Below are positions 1 through 10,869 of a DNA stretch of 64,000 nt, one piece after another. The position numbers and the translations under genes were made by a program. Positions within the stretch are counted from its first letter, which is position 1. Every line of letters starts with the position of its first letter. The notes beneath the pieces were generated by a model. The model was not told the origin of the DNA. It ran no database searches and saw only the letters and a program-made list of their open reading frames with translations. Origin of the DNA: Homalodisca vitripennis (lineage: Eukaryota; Arthropoda; Insecta; Hemiptera; Cicadellidae); assembly GCF_021130785.1 (NCBI RefSeq), contig NW_025777939.1, positions 1 through 64,000 on the forward strand. Reading direction: 5' to 3'.

Positions 1-253
1 TTGTTAACTAAAATTCATATATGTACATAGATCTCAGCAAAGAACGCTATGTCCAGACATTTATCTTTCCATGAAAGAGATTTCTCTAACTTTGACATAA
101 TACTATTCTAATTTTATGTAAATGTATTTAAAATTGATTTATGTATGCAATAAATTATTTAATGTCAAGTGCTTGGATGCTCAATATTTCACTGGAACCC
201 GTTGCAATTAATCATAATTTTTGGTCCAGACCAAACCACAAGAAATAGCAGCC

Positions 254-336
254 ATGAAGAGTAGCGAGAAATATTCACCAGCTTTTAAAATTGTGATAGA
301 GTCTTCCGAAGAAGATGTCAATGTCCCAAGTCACAG
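254..336 (+). CDS. Possible 5' coding exon, unassigned
   Basis: An ATG in good context (preceded by GCAGCC) opens a 27-codon frame that runs into a consensus donor (CACAG followed by GTAAAT at 337). It would encode a short acidic, serine-rich N-terminus. It lies upstream of the first clear Lobe exon on the same strand and could be the missing Lobe start. The phase does not fit directly: this exon leaves two bases over, while the exon at 4630 needs one base from its predecessor. Either an unseen exon of length 3n+2 lies between them, or this is not part of Lobe. An in-frame stop at 215 shows that the frame does not extend far upstream. Confidence 0.3.
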
Positions 337-742
337 GTAAATTTGTTGCAAATTTTACACTAGTTACTACTCTGTGAGTGTAATCATAACTATAGAAGTA
401 CCTGGAGTATAAACTAGGTTGTATTTCTTTCATGTGTAATACTTTACACATGTGAACATAACTTTAAGTTGTTTCATCTGTAAAAAAAGAGTAAAACAAA
501 CTGCAGTGTGTCAATTTCATAGCATTGTGCATCACCGGTTAGTAGGCCAGTGACATGGACCAACTATATGCGGGCGGTGTCATAACCACCATCTTTATCC
601 TGTTGTAATATTGTTTTTCACAAATACTATTTTTATAAATAAAAACAATTTGTTAGATCAATGTGCAGGAAAAATTTGCCAAGAACTATTATCCTGTTTT
701 TTGCATATTTCTTCCTCTATTGATTATCTATACAAATAAATA

Positions 743-1649
743 CGGAGGGCCATCCGGAAAGTAGTACCCGTTTGTGAAATAAAGACACAGAAGTAAATAT
801 TAACAAATATAAACATTTTTATTGAAAAGAGCATACCTTAAACTACTTCTCCACATAATCTCCAAGCAAATTTAAGCATTTGTCATAACGTGTGACGAGT
901 TTTTGTATTCCAGCGTCATATTCCTGCCCGCCGCCAGCCGATTGAAATACGTAGTCACGCCTTCTTTAAGTCTTCATCGCTGTCAAATCTTTTTCCCGCC
1001 AAAAACTCTAAGTTTTGTAAAGAGATGAAAAATCTGAAGGGGCCAAGTCCGGGCTATACGGTGGATGGTCGAAAATTTTCCCAATTGAATTGCTGCAGAA
1101 GTTGTTGTGTTATCCCCGCTGCATGAGACCTTGGTTTTGTGCTCATCTGTAAGCATGCGAGGGACCCACCTTGCACAAATTTTTGAATAATGCAGATGGT
1201 CTTTGACAATTTCATGAACAAATGTTCACAGATGTCATCAATTGTGACGCGCCGATCGTTCCTCACGAATTCGTCTACTGACCTCAGCAGTTGATCTGTA
1301 ATGACAGATGGTCTCCCTGAACGCTCATCGTCGTGTGTTCCCCCTCCCCAAGTTGAAATTACGACCACCAGCGCCGTACAGATGACTCTTCCATCACATT
1401 GTCTCCATAACACTTCCTTTAATTGGCGATGAATATCACAAGGTCGAACGTTTCTTGCGTTGATAATTTTTCAATTTTTTTTAAACATTATGAACTGCCA
1501 CAGAAACAACACAGGCAATGCTAGCGTCACGGAACTTGTAACAGAGAAGGCAGACAAGCCACTGAAGCGATCTGACCTTGACTGGCGGCTACTCGCGTCG
1601 TCAGTGCCTCACGCGGCGGAAACGGGTACTACTTTCCGGATGGCCCTCG
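743..1649 (-). mobile_element. Mariner-family element, internally deleted
   Basis: Near-perfect terminal inverted repeats of about 28 bp (743-771 and 1622-1649; outermost bases CGGAGGGCCATCC and, inverted, CGAGGGCCATCC) are flanked by TA on both sides, as expected for mariner. On the - strand the interior keeps two recognisable transposase pieces. One is a helix-turn-helix block with a SGRPS motif followed by a stretch ending DDICEHL (about 1200-1340). The other is the family's characteristic C-terminus, with GIQKLVTRYDKC and then GDYVEK, at about 835-915. The catalytic centre between them is missing, so this is a dead deletion derivative of about 0.9 kb compared with the usual 1.3 kb. It lies upstream of the first firm Lobe exon. 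Confidence 0.88.
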
Positions 1650-1679
1650 TATGTATACCTCTAAGTACAGTTTAAATTA

Positions 1680-2139
1680 ATATAAAACTCTAGTAGATCT
1701 AGGCAATTATTTCACTACATTTCCAATTTTTATACAAGTTTCTATCTCAAGTTCTAAAATCTAAAAAATTAAAATAGTAAGGTATGACTTTCATATTACA
1801 CCTATATTAGCTCTCTTAAAAAATTAAAATGTTTATATTTAAAGCTAGGCTCTAATTTTTATGGTTTAGAAACAGTACCAAAAATACTAATTTTCATCAA
1901 GTTTTTTTTGCATTACACTTTGAATTCCTTTATTTGCCAAAGTTCTTAGTGAATTAATTAAAAAGTGTTTACCTTCTTTGAAACATTTTCTTCGTCGGAT
2001 GCTGTAATTTAAGTATTTATAATTCCTACAAATTATCTAGGTTCTAACTATTTCAGTCAACAATAATTATGTTATTTAATTAACCTTATTTACAGATGTT
2101 CGAACTGTTATCTATTGTTTTTCAAACAGAGTTCTACTC
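1680..2139. other. No feature seen
   Basis: AT-rich non-coding sequence between a mariner relic and a LINE fragment. No conserved open frame, tandem repeat or inverted termini were recognised. Confidence 0.5.
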
Positions 2140-2785
2140 TGTTCACTGAAGTTTTCTACAACCCTTAAGACCTCTTCTCCATTTATTGATTGAGCAGCAG
2201 GCCTGATTCATTGAGTTTGAAAATGTTGCTTTGCCAATTCACGATCCTCCAGATTAATCATTATACGAAGGGCTTTGTTTCTGAATGTGAAGAATACTTT
2301 TGTAAATTTTGATCACTTGTTGCACCATACAACACAATACCAAAAGATATATGGGAGTGTATATGGGCAAAATAAAACCAATTTTAAAACATCCAACCTA
2401 CAGAATTTTGAATATGCTCCTTAAAGCATACAAACCCAGAAGATGATTTATTTAGAACTGCATGTGTATGCTCATTCCAAGTTAAGTTTTTGTCTAAAAC
2501 CATTCCTAAAAATTTAGTACTTTCTAATTGATTAAGTTTTTACTTGTCCAATTTTTGATCTTTGGACTGTCTACCCATTTATTTTGGCGAGTACTGAATT
2601 AGACAAAATTTGTCTTTTCAAGATTAAGTAACAAATCTTTGTTGGAGAAATAGTTTTTCTGACTGAGATCAAATCACTTTGTGCTTGATCTTCAATTACC
2701 TGCAAAGATTTGTTTGATATAATGAGATTGGAATCATCACCATACAAGCACATTTTAGTTCCCCAACTTTTTACAGTCTGCGGTA
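2140..2785 (-). mobile_element. LINE reverse-transcriptase 3' fragment
   Basis: On the - strand this piece encodes the tail of a non-LTR reverse transcriptase. A palm-box variant, YGDDSNL, lies near 2730. Further on are degenerate matches to the thumb and C-terminal region, with LTWNEH and later an NKALRIM stretch. Several stops and frame changes interrupt it. The open frame ending at 2571 fuses this LINE piece to the Tc1-like transposase piece next to it, so that long frame is a chimera of two dead elements and not a gene. Confidence 0.7.
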
Positions 2786-2789
2786 AGCC

Positions 2790-3600
2790 GTTAATCTGGA
2801 GCATCTGAGTGGGTAGTTGACTGGTCCACCTCTCCCACCATTTTTGAGGATATTCCTCATCCAGAGTTTGTTGCACTGCTTCAGAGAAGTGTGCTGGTGC
2901 TCCATCGTGCATAATCCATATTTCTTGGATAATTCGTTCAGGAATATTCAATAATAAATAAGGCAAGTAATCAATGAGTAAGTAGAACATATTTCTGTCC
3001 AATTGCCCTTCAAGAAAGAAAACAATTTGGTTACTAATAATACAACACCAAGTATTGAGGGTCCAGTACCTTTGGTTGTCTACCTCTTGCATCCAGTAGG
3101 GATTTTCAAAAGCCCAGAACCTCATGTTACGATTTACTTCTGCATTGCTCCAGAGGTTACTTCGTCTTCGTCACACCGTAAAACCTTGTGAATAAAATAT
3201 TTATCTTCGTGCATTTCACCATGGACTCACAAACAAAAGTTCATTCTGAGGAGGTTCTCCATGCAGTTCTTCTTGATATAGTGAAATTTTGTATGGGTGC
3301 ATTTTACTGTCCTTAAGGAGCCTGAGTAGCCTACTACTGATCATTGGCTAATTTCTGCATTGGTAGCCACTACTCTAGATGAGTCTCGTGGATTGAGCTG
3401 AACTGTAGCCAAAACATCTGGTGCCTTATCATCTCTTGCAGGTCCAGTGAGGCCCTTTGTTGTGATCCGGTTGTACATTTCTAGTTTCATGGAACACATG
3501 ACTAGCAAGTCTTTGGAAAACCTTTCATGAATGATGTTCACGGTGCGAGTAATGTTAAGCGTACAGAGCAGCAGCAGGTGGCATTGATGTGTAGTTTGTT
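2790..3600 (-). pseudogene. Tc1/IS630-like transposase remnant
   Basis: Read on the - strand, scattered frames rebuild much of a Tc1/IS630-type transposase. An N-terminal part with RITTKGLTGPARDDKAP lies at about 3340-3540. The catalytic part has WAFENPYWMQEV and NTWCCI near 3030-3120, and the second-Asp region with IWIMHDGAPAHF near 2890-2930. Stops and frameshifts separate the parts. The same family supplies the better-preserved element at 11873-14478. No terminal repeats were recognised for this copy. Confidence 0.75.
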
Positions 3601-3779
3601 ATCAAACAAATCCATCACAGTTCACTAATAGATAAATTCTAACCAATATTTAAATTTGATAGAAATTAGCACTTTTAGTATATGGTTACCCTTCTCATTA
3701 TACAGGAAGTGTTTTCGTAAAGCAAGTGGTAGATACTTTTGAATGCCTTAAGGTAAAGGCAGGAGAACACAACGGTGTA

Positions 3780-4240
3780 CTAAATGCAACAAAATGTCTT
3801 GCAAATTAGATATGTTTTGCGCCATATCTCAACCTTACCAAAATAAAGCCAAACTTAAAGTACAACAAGTTTTCGTTTTTAAGAGAGCTAAATTAATAGG
3901 TCTGAAGATAAGCATATCTTGTAATTTGAATTTTTTCAGTTTTACAATTTTGAAATATCCTAAACTTGAACAACTTAAAGAAATTGGAAATGTGGTGAAA
4001 AGTGACAAATGTCACATATTTTTAGAAAAAGTACTTCTTTGGATTAGAATCTAATACAAATTTAGATTTGGTAACAAGTTTTAACAAAGTAACAGTAAAA
4101 AGGCTGTAAAACATGACTTTTTGGACCAAATGATATACAAGAAGCAAAATAAATTTAAACTTTCAAATATTTTGTGAATTAGAGACCTTTAAAATGAGGT
4201 ATGGCTTGACCTAAATTTAAATTTGAAAATTGTTTACTGG
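3780..4240 (+). repeat. Dispersed non-coding repeat, copy 1
   Basis: This AT-rich segment matches 53930-54340 over several hundred bases. Shared landmarks include AAAATATCCTAAA, then AGTACTTCTT, AAATTTAGATTTG and ACAAGAAG in the same order and spacing. It is the same orientation as copy 2. No protein is supported: the short open frame at 3794-4054 is not preserved in the other copy. Probably the end of an uncharacterised DNA transposon. Confidence 0.65.
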
Positions 4241-4629
4241 TGGCCACACATGAAATGCCAGGGCAATTTTATTTTTTGCCAGGAAATAATTGTTAAATTT
4301 CATATTATAGGTTATTTATAAACCTAATTATTGTGTACCTTTTTTATACTGTTCATAACAACCTATATTTTGACATGCAAACATTAAAATAACAACATGC
4401 AATAAACCTCAAATCAAAATATAAATATATAGTATTCTATGAATAAACCAATTACGGCATAAAATATTTTGTAAATTTTGTTATAAAAATAATTGGTCAA
4501 ACGCTTTTATTTTTTTATGCTTAAACACTTTTTCTTTGTCTGTGATAAGGAAACCTCACTGATAAACTGTCCATAGAGTTTAACATTTGTGTGGCAAAAT
4601 TCCTATAGAGTTTACTATTTGTGTGGCAG
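4241..4629 (+). other. Non-coding sequence before first firm Lobe exon
   Basis: AT-rich sequence with no recognised repeat. It ends in the acceptor GTGTGGCAG at 4621-4629. Confidence 0.5.
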
Positions 4630-4798
4630 GGGTGCATAACACTGCTGTGGGTGCTGGTCTACAACAGCAGCTTACAGAGTGGATCAAGCGTGAGACCGCG
4701 CTGACAGAGGAGCGTGTGCGGCAGTACTCGGAGCAGCAGTACGAGGCGTTGGATCAGTTGCGCACACGAGTCCATAGGGATCATCACATTCTATCCAG
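4630..4798 (+). CDS. Lobe: PRAS40/Lobe orthologue, first firm internal exon
   Basis: The exon is bounded by an acceptor ending at 4629 and a donor at 4799. It is 169 bases long: two bases completing a codon, 55 codons, and two left over. The product is rich in Glu, Arg and Gln (TEWIKRETALTEERVRQYSE, then QQYEALDQLRTRV) and should be helical, possibly coiled-coil. The leftover phase joins exactly to the exon at 9719, which ties it to the clearly recognisable PRAS40 exons downstream. This part of the protein is poorly conserved between phyla and is not diagnostic alone. GC content and codon use stand out from the AT-rich surroundings. The upstream exon carrying the start codon is not established. 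Confidence 0.75.
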
Positions 4799-5968
4799 GT
4801 GACACATTAGTTAATCTGTTGTAGGTGTAATGGTGATAAATATTTTAAACTAACATAAATGCTAAATATACATAAATCGAACAAAATAAATTACTATTGT
4901 TTTATATTTAAAAGCAGCTATAGTATCGAATACGTTGCAAATGATGTTTAGTAGGAACAGTTGATATCACAACAAGCAAGTTAAAACATATTGGATGTGA
5001 AGAATGAATATAGTTTTACTGTGGAATCAACATTTTTCAGTTTCTTACTTTATTTTCTGTAAGAGAACAAAATTTAATTTTTTTTTTTAATAAGGATAAA
5101 AACACAAATACACAATTGTCTGTATTGACATGACAACACTGTTGGAATGACGTGGCGTAAGCCGTTTGTGATAAAAAAGATGTAGATGACTTAGATCTCT
5201 AAACATGACCGCATAATATATTTGTAAGGCGGTCACAGGACTTGTGTTAGTGTACAGAATCATGTTTTTACAATGTTTCCTGACTCATAAAAATTAAAAC
5301 AAGAGTGGCCTATAGATAGCCTACTCATCCTAAAAGAGTTAATAAATTACTGTAGTTTTACAAATATTATTTTGATTATAATTTGTATTTTCTATATATT
5401 ATTCAGGACATTGTCACGAGTCTGCTGCTTCTATTCGTGGAGCACTAATTGGCAGATTGCAAATTACCGATTGCTAAAATGTGTTTTTACAGTTCTTAGT
5501 GTATAAAAAATATTAACTAGCATTAACAGAATATTATTATTTTTAAATATTATTTTACTTGAAGTTGGTATTTTCAATGTGTACATTCATCAACGTCAGC
5601 ATGTCTGTTGGGTCTATGCATAGACGTTAGCTGCTCTGTGAATATTATGTATATAATTAAAAGTGTATCTTACATTGTTCTAATATAGAGGTTTTATTTT
5701 TTCAAATGTTGGTATTATAATTAATACAAATATATATTTATACATTTTTGTGTACAAGGGATGTATTCTGAAATCCCATTTTACGATCTACAATTTCTAT
5801 CATTTATAAAGTAGAACATAGGGGATGTACGACTTGTATAGTACTCAAATCATATCCTTCGAACTGAACTTCTGCAAATTCAGTTCAAATAGCGAGGCAT
5901 TCTTAAGTTTGTTTTCCCCCTAAAAAGATGAACAAAGTTCTAAGTTTATTTCAAATGAAAGTTTCTGG

Positions 5969-6120
5969 TTGTACCGAACTGATCTTGTGTATTGGCAAAA
6001 TCGTGGTCTCGTACCAAAAACTCATGCACCTGAAACATCTAATCTGCAATGCTACACTGCAGTCCGTCCCATAGAAAGGCTCTGTGGCAATTTGTTTGTT
6101 TTCTCTATTTTTCTGAATTG
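5969..6120 (+). pseudogene. Tc1-type transposase C-terminal scrap
   Basis: A short + strand frame carries VPKTHAPETSN and then VRPIERLCGNLF. This resembles the end of Tc1-type DDE transposases, where the last catalytic residue sits in a motif like xRPIExFW. Only about 45 codons are preserved and no termini are visible. Confidence 0.5.
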
Positions 6121-6499
6121 GATTCATATATTTTCCAAACATCACAGAAATGTATTATGAATTATAAGTGATGTTATGTTGACAGGTTGAAAGACTCAGA
6201 GATATCAACAAAAAAGCTTAAAATAGGTGGTAGCACCGAATCGTCAAAGAATTTCTTGCATATACTGTTGAGAGAAAAAACTTTGCTAGGCAACCGCAGC
6301 TTCGCAGCATATCCTGCAAACACAGCTAGTGACGAATAACTGTCACCATGGAGTAAGGTTTAAATAGAGTATTACAGTTGTTTATAATTGGTTTGAGAAT
6401 TGACAAGAGAATCAAAAACTTTCAGCCAGGTAAACAGGAAAAAACAGGGAATTAAAAAAAAAACATTTGAGTGCCAATCCTGAGTGAGTGTGCTTATTT

Positions 6500-6667
6500 A
6501 CAATGTTGAGCAGTTACAATGCTTGACAAACTTGAATCTCATGGCCAAACTTGAATCTCATGGCATCCGAGGCGTGCCTCTCCAGTGGCTCAGATCATTT
6601 CTAAGCCACAGAACTCAAATTGTCCAGATCTCAAACAAATTATCTGAACCAATTCACCTGAGTTATG
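6500..6667 (+). mobile_element. Host LINE (element B), 5' part
   Basis: Reverse-transcriptase sequence with KLESHGIRGVPLQWLRSFL and then HRTQIVQISN, typical of the block just before the xGVPQGS motif in jockey-like LINEs. The frame stops being LINE-like after the codons for HLSY at about 6666. The matching continuation, beginning GVPQGS, resumes at about 8660 after the inserted element A. A short direct duplication of the AAACTTGAATCTCATGGC segment occurs at about 6529-6562. The element is 5' truncated and dead. Confidence 0.8.
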
Positions 6668-8660
6668 AGCGGCTCATAAGAAAAAACTTTACGACCTCAA
6701 GCTTAGATCATTGAGGCAGTCAGCCAGCGAGAAATTCATCTCTGAATCTGCAAACAAGAATAAAGCCATCTGGACAATAATAGATGCTGAAATAAAAACA
6801 TTAAAAAACTTAACTGACTCAACATCTTCACTAAAAATAGCCAATGGAACTACTTGCAATTTACACACCATTTCTGAACATTTAAACAACTACTTCATCA
6901 ATGTCGCCGAAGAAACCCTGATAAAAAATAATCCCCCAAAAAGGTATACACCTATTGATAATACTTTTACTGTTGACGATCATCTCAGGGTCTTCGCTCC
7001 AACTACGATGAACGAAATCCGGACAATCATCAGAGCAACTAAATCATCTTCTTCAGCTGGTGTGGATAATATGTCTTCAAGGCTCATGAAATCTTGCGGG
7101 GAGGAACTGCTGGTACCTTTGACTGACGTAATAAATAAGTCTCTGGCACAAGGTGTGTTTCCATCTAAAATGAAGACCTCAAAAGTATATCCCCTCCATA
7201 AAAAAGGGCGAAAAGATGAAATCAAGAATTACAGGCCTATCTCGTTGGTTTCCACCTTCTCAAAAGTCCTGGAGAGAGTTGTCTTAAGTAGACTCAGAGC
7301 TCATCTTCAGCGGAACAACATGAACCTTGAAGGACAGCATGGCTTCGTTCCGGGCCGCTCGACAGCAACAGCTCTTGGAGATATCATTGAATGTATGATT
7401 AACGATTTGGATGCTGGGAAAACAATTATTAGTACATCACTTGACTTAAGCAAGGCATTCGACTGCCTTGACCACAAGATGATTCTAGGCAAACTCGAAC
7501 ATCTTGGAGTTGTCGGAATAGCACACTCTTGGTTTAAAAGCTACCTAAGCAGTCGAATGCAGCTTGTGGAGCTGAAAGGAACCGCCAATGGTATTACAAC
7601 TTTGATCAGATCAAAGCCACTGAATGTTAAGAGAGGAGTCCCCCAGGGCTCGGTCTTGGGTCCAGTGCTGTTTGCCTTGTTCACAGCCGATCTTCCACAC
7701 CATGTCAGCCGGTATAGCAAGGCCATCATGTTTGCCGATGACACCATGCTCCTGACTAGCGACAAGGCGGCAGAAGCACTGGAAGTGAACAACTTCATTG
7801 CTGTGAGCTCAGCACAAGACTACTGCATCAACAACGATCTGGTCTTCAATGAAGAAAAAACTACACAGTTGATTATGGGAAAGCTCAAAAATAAGGTCAC
7901 TGGTCCTCCTAACATTCAAACCCTAACTTCAACAAAACACTTAGGTATAGTTCTTGATGATGAGCTGTCTTGGAACTACCATGTTGACTCTCTTTGCATG
8001 AAGCTGAGCTCTTCAATTTTCGCCTTGAAGCGTATTCGAGCCATTAGCACGGCTGAAGCAACAAGAACATGCTATCATGCCCTCTTCGAGTCTCACCTCA
8101 GATATGGTATAATATTCTGGGGTGGGGCAAAGCAAGAAAACTTGAAACGAGTGCTGGTGCTCCAGAAACGAGCTCTTCGATCCATGGCGGGTCTTCAGCC
8201 AAGAGAAAGCTGCAGGAACTCCTTTCAAAGCCTTGGAATTTTAACTGCAGTCTCATTATACATCCTAGAGACAGTTGATTTCGCTCTAAAATCACCTCTT
8301 CCAAGAAACAGAAATTTTCACAACTACAACACAAGGCACAATAGCAACTTTAATCTTCCCATCCACAGAACTTCTATTTTCTCAAAGAAACCCTCATACG
8401 CTGGAGCAAAACTGTACAATATGCTTCCACAGTCAATAAAAGAAGGCACACCCTCCACGTTGAAGAAGAGGCTCCGGCAATGGCTTGCAGACATCCCACT
8501 ATACAGCATGGAGGAGTTCATCGCTCGCGTAAGACCTGACGTCAGCAGTGCTACTTGACACTACACTACAAAAAATAAATAAATAAATTATAATTATAAA
8601 AATGTTGACACCATTCTGTGCTTGAAGCTCATGAATAAAGTTATCTGTATCTGTATCTGT
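6668..8660 (+). mobile_element. LINE (element A) with 615-codon open RT frame
   Basis: A 5'-truncated non-LTR retrotransposon inserted in element B. The frame is open from 6669 (after a stop at 6666) to the TGA at 8556-8558 without interruption. It holds the full reverse-transcriptase domain: NYRPISLVSTFSKVLE (about 7226), a GFVPGRST block, LDLSKAFDCLDH (about 7440), RGVPQGSVLGP (about 7632) and the catalytic FADDTMLL box (about 7730). A thumb and C-terminal region with YHALFESHLRYG follows. No endonuclease or ORF1 is present. The 3' untranslated region ends in a short TGTATC repeat (8640-8657). The absence of stops suggests a fairly recent insertion. There is no genuine start codon at the 5' edge. 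Group: jockey/CR1-like, subgroup not resolved. Confidence 0.9.
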
Positions 8661-9600
8661 ATGGTGTCCCACAGGGCTCAATTCTCAGTCCAATTCTCTT
8701 CCTGATCTATGTCAATGATGTAGGTTCATCACTTCTGCACGGAAGACTAGTGCAGTATGGTGATGACACGACTCTCTGTTTCACTAGCAAGTCAAAATTG
8801 ATTCTGGAACAGCAGAGTTTTGTTGAAATCAACAACTGCGTCCAAAATTTAACAGCCTCAATCTTAAAACAAATTTTGCAAAATCCAATTTTATAAATTT
8901 TGCTTTACGATCAGTAGATAGTCATGACGAGCCAGCTGTTATGTTGGCTGACACCATGCTGGAAGAAATATATTGTTCAAAATTCCTGGGAATATACCTA
9001 GTTCAACGGTTGACTTGGAACGATCACATCGACCACGTTTGCTCCAAATTGGCCTCAGGCATTTATGTTTTGAGGTCTCTAGCCAAATACTGCCCGAGTC
9101 AGGTTCTGATGATGGCGTATTATGGCTTGATTTACCCCCATCTCACTTATGGGCTGGCATTGTGGGGAGCTTGTGCAAACAATCAATTCCTGAGAGTGTT
9201 CAAGCTGCAAAAACAAGCAGCATTTATGAACGCTTGCCTTCACGGGCAGGTGTTCATTTCGTCAATAAGTTACCAGATTCAATTAAAAACACTCCAACGC
9301 TCAAAGTGTAATAAATTGTTTGAAACGCTTTTTAGTGTCACAAACATTTTATAATGTTGACGAGTTTTTTGCTTATGATTGGGAGACTACCAATTAAAAA
9401 GACTGACAAAATTCGTCGCTGGGAGTGGGAATAATTGGAAAATGAATGGATGTAGGTACGTTTGCAAAACTGTATGTTTAAATAAGATTTCTTGTGGTGT
9501 GTTTGACAAAAATTTTAACAAGTAAAAAGTAAAAAATTTGACATTTGCCATGCGTTGTATAATGTTTTGGCAATAAAACTCTGATTTGATTTGATTTAAG
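8656..9600 (+). mobile_element. Host LINE (element B), 3' part
   Basis: Continues the reverse transcriptase broken at 6667: GVPQGSILSPILFLIYVND, the box QYGDDTTLCF (about 8755), then FLGIYL and LTWNDHIDHVCSKLASGIY, and LIYPHLTYGLALWGACANN (about 9130). Several frame changes and stops show decay. It ends near 9600 after a TGATTTGATTTGATTT tail, the 3' signature also seen (inverted) at the 31.9-kb LINE. Element A separates this part from 6500-6667. Confidence 0.8.
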
Positions 9601-9718
9601 GGAGGTAGTGCTACATATCTTGTCTAAAGTAACTGTTCCATCTTCTATATGATGTATAGAATGTAAGTTCAAAACCATGATATTACAGGATTTTAAACAA
9701 ACGCTTTGATACTTGCAG

Positions 9719-9887
9719 AATTGTAGCCATTAGCACAAAGAAGTCACAGGTAGAAGCTGCTGAAGCGTGGAAGAGAGCGCCACAGATCTCCAATGCCACC
9801 AGCCCCAAGCCGACATCCCCACTACAGAGCAAGCCTATACTGCCTGACCCTCCAAGTGCCATCGCCCAACCCAAGAAATCTGCACAG
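9719..9887 (+). CDS. Lobe: PRAS40/Lobe orthologue, exon
   Basis: The exon is 169 bases: one base completes the codon begun at 4798, followed by 56 codons, and it ends in phase 0 at a donor GTATGT (9888). The product begins IVAISTKKSQVEAAEAWKRA and becomes proline- and serine-rich (SPKPTSPLQSKPILPDPPSA), ending PKKSAQ. The proline-rich character suits PRAS40 (proline-rich Akt substrate). The acceptor ends at 9718; the nearer AG at 9726 would break the phase. The following 800 bases of intron contain decayed tandem copies of this exon. Confidence 0.85.
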
Positions 9888-9904
9888 GTATGTTTATAAT
9901 TTTA

Positions 9905-10685
9905 ACAGTCATTAGCTCTCTGAGTCATGCGTGGATACCTCAAATCAAACAAAAGTGACACAGCCTTCTAGTAACCTCCAGTGTGAACCATTCATACCCT
10001 ACTTGCCATTATCATTAGATACACTAAGAAACCTGTGAAGGCCAGTCTCTAGTTTTATTAGCCATTAGCACTTGAGTCAACTGTGGATGCTGCCAAATTA
10101 TACAAGAGTAATACAGCCTTCCATTAACAAATCCAAGCATTCATCTCCAGTGTGGACCATTCATTCTCTACTTACTGCTCTCAGTGCTCCACTAAGAAAT
10201 CTGTGCAGGTCCAGATCACAGACTAGGTATCTCTAGTTTTAATTAGCACCCAAAGTCAGCAATACTTGTGGCTGTCATTGCCATTGCTCCACTTAGAAAT
10301 CTGTGCAGGTCAAACTCTAGTTTTATCAGCCATTAGAACTCATAGTCAGCAATATCTGTGGCTATCATTGCCATTGCTTCACTTAGAAATCTGTGCAGGT
10401 CAAACTCTAGTTTTACCAGCCATTAGAACTCAGTTAGAACTCAAGAGTCAGAAATACTTGTGGTTATCATTGCCATTGCTCCACTTAGAAATCTGTGCAG
10501 GTCATCTCTAGTTTTACCATCCATTTCCAGTCAGAGTCAGCAATGATGCATCCAAATCATACAATAGTGACTCAGCTTTCCAATATCACAAACTCCATGC
10601 ATTCATCTCCAGTATGAACCATACATCATACCCTACATTTTGTTATTATTGCTATTGCTCCACTAAGAAATCTGTATGTGGTTGG
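9905..10685 (+). repeat. Decayed tandem copies of the Lobe exon at 9719
   Basis: About six units follow the exon directly: roughly 9905-10040, 10059-10210, 10240-10311, 10329-10401, 10419-10503 and 10518-10683. Each starts with a version of the exon's 5' edge (AGCCATTAGCAC) and ends with a version of its 3' edge and donor (AAGAAATCTGCACAGGT, usually AGAAATCTGTGCAGGTC). The second unit also keeps internal anchors in exon order: AGTCA, GCTGC, AAGAG, ACAG, CCAAGC. Middle units are short (about 90-110 bp) through internal deletion. Short linkers resembling TCTCTAGTTTTA join units. The frame is not conserved. Confidence 0.75.
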
Positions 10686-10869
10686 TTTGTAAGGAAGATT
10701 GGAAGAATACTAAGGATGAATTATTGTAAACTCTTTATTTCTAAACTAGCATAGAGATCTAGAATTGGTGTAGTGATTTAGCTAAACTTGGTGATAGTTA
10801 GGACTCTGATGTTGCCGAAGCACCTTAGTGTACTTTGATCAGAAATCCTTATGGCAAAGAATTGTTACA

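Larger units (their letters stand above)
4799..9718 (+). other. Lobe: Lobe intron
   Basis: The intron has a GT donor at 4799 and an acceptor TACTTGCAG ending at 9718; a second AG at 9726 is out of phase and is not favoured. It holds a Tc1-type relic at about 5969-6120 and the nested pair of LINEs at 6500-9600, listed separately. The stretches 4800-5960 and 6150-6490 show nothing recognisable beyond AT-rich sequence. Confidence 0.75.

Noticed and set aside
2571..3125. 184-codon - strand frame as a single gene
   Set aside because: It fuses a Tc1-like transposase fragment to a LINE reverse-transcriptase fragment; both are dead and only happen to share a frame.
9719..9726. Lobe exon starting after the AG at 9726
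   Set aside because: It breaks the phase with the exon ending at 4798; the AG at 9718 fits exactly.
10266..10511. 81-codon frame with repeated WLSLPLLHLEICAG
   Set aside because: It arises from the decayed Lobe exon tandem units; the frame does not match the exon's own frame.
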